Source of the DNA: an uncultured Litorilinea sp.
GTDB lineage: Bacteria; Chloroflexota; Anaerolineae; Caldilineales; Caldilineaceae
NCBI GenBank assembly: GCA_937922105.1
Contig: CAKZVN010000123.1
Span: forward strand, 1 to 5,327
Direction of reading: 5' to 3'
Length of the DNA: 5,327 bases
The translations under genes were made by a program, and so were the position numbers. Shown here in pieces: positions 5,326-5,327 of the stretch; positions within the stretch are counted from its first letter, which is position 1; each line of letters begins with the position of its first letter. Under the pieces are notes generated by a model. That model did not search any database. It was not told the DNA's origin and saw nothing but the letters and a program-made list of their open reading frames with translations.

Positions 5326-5327
5326 TC

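Overview
The window is GC-rich bacterial DNA and every credible gene reads on the minus strand. It has two halves of different character. From the right edge to about 3585 lies a decaying phage-type segment. From about 3300 to the left edge lies ordinary chromosomal DNA: a MgtC/DUF4010 membrane protein, an ABC-2 exporter pair, and the first codons of a further gene. The style of the phage proteins and of the MgtC/DUF4010 protein reminds me of Chloroflexota genomes. That is recollection, not something the sequence proves.

Right half, in transcription order (high to low coordinates). (i) 5066-5325 holds remnants of a MuF/SPP1-gp7-type head morphogenesis gene, broken by two frameshifts and preceded by a fragment resembling the toxin-like domain further downstream. 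(ii) 4365-5066 is an open frame carrying the Cys/His core of MuF (CPVCGPLHG and PFHPGCRC) followed by a C-terminal domain that looks like the nuclease-type toxin domains carried by phage MuF proteins. (iii) 3985-4341 encodes a small, very acidic, Trp-rich protein placed where an immunity protein would be expected. (iv) 3585-3985 is a gp10-like virion/tail-completion gene with one frameshift. All three frameshifts are repaired by adding a single base. No frameshift is seen in the 3.1 kb of neighbouring chromosomal genes, so local decay is more likely than uniformly poor sequence.

The stretch 3279-3584 has no convincing gene. It contains a perfect 9-bp hairpin, an isolated good -10 box, and the apparent promoter of the MgtC/DUF4010 gene. 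That promoter's TATAAT lies only 9 nt before the start codon, which predicts a nearly leaderless mRNA.

Left half. The MgtC/DUF4010 gene (2010-3278) is followed after 53 nt by an ABC ATPase (1009-1956), which overlaps its permease (188-1012) by 4 nt (ATGA). A weak hairpin sits at the permease stop, and a new promoter then serves the gene cut by the left edge. The ABC pair forms one exporter. Any functional link to the MgtC/DUF4010 protein rests only on proximity.

The most interesting unit is 3985-5325: a possible phage MuF-linked nuclease/immunity module. It has an intact toxin-like end and an intact putative immunity gene, a ruined capsid part, and a second diverged copy of the toxin motif on the wrong side of the MuF domain.
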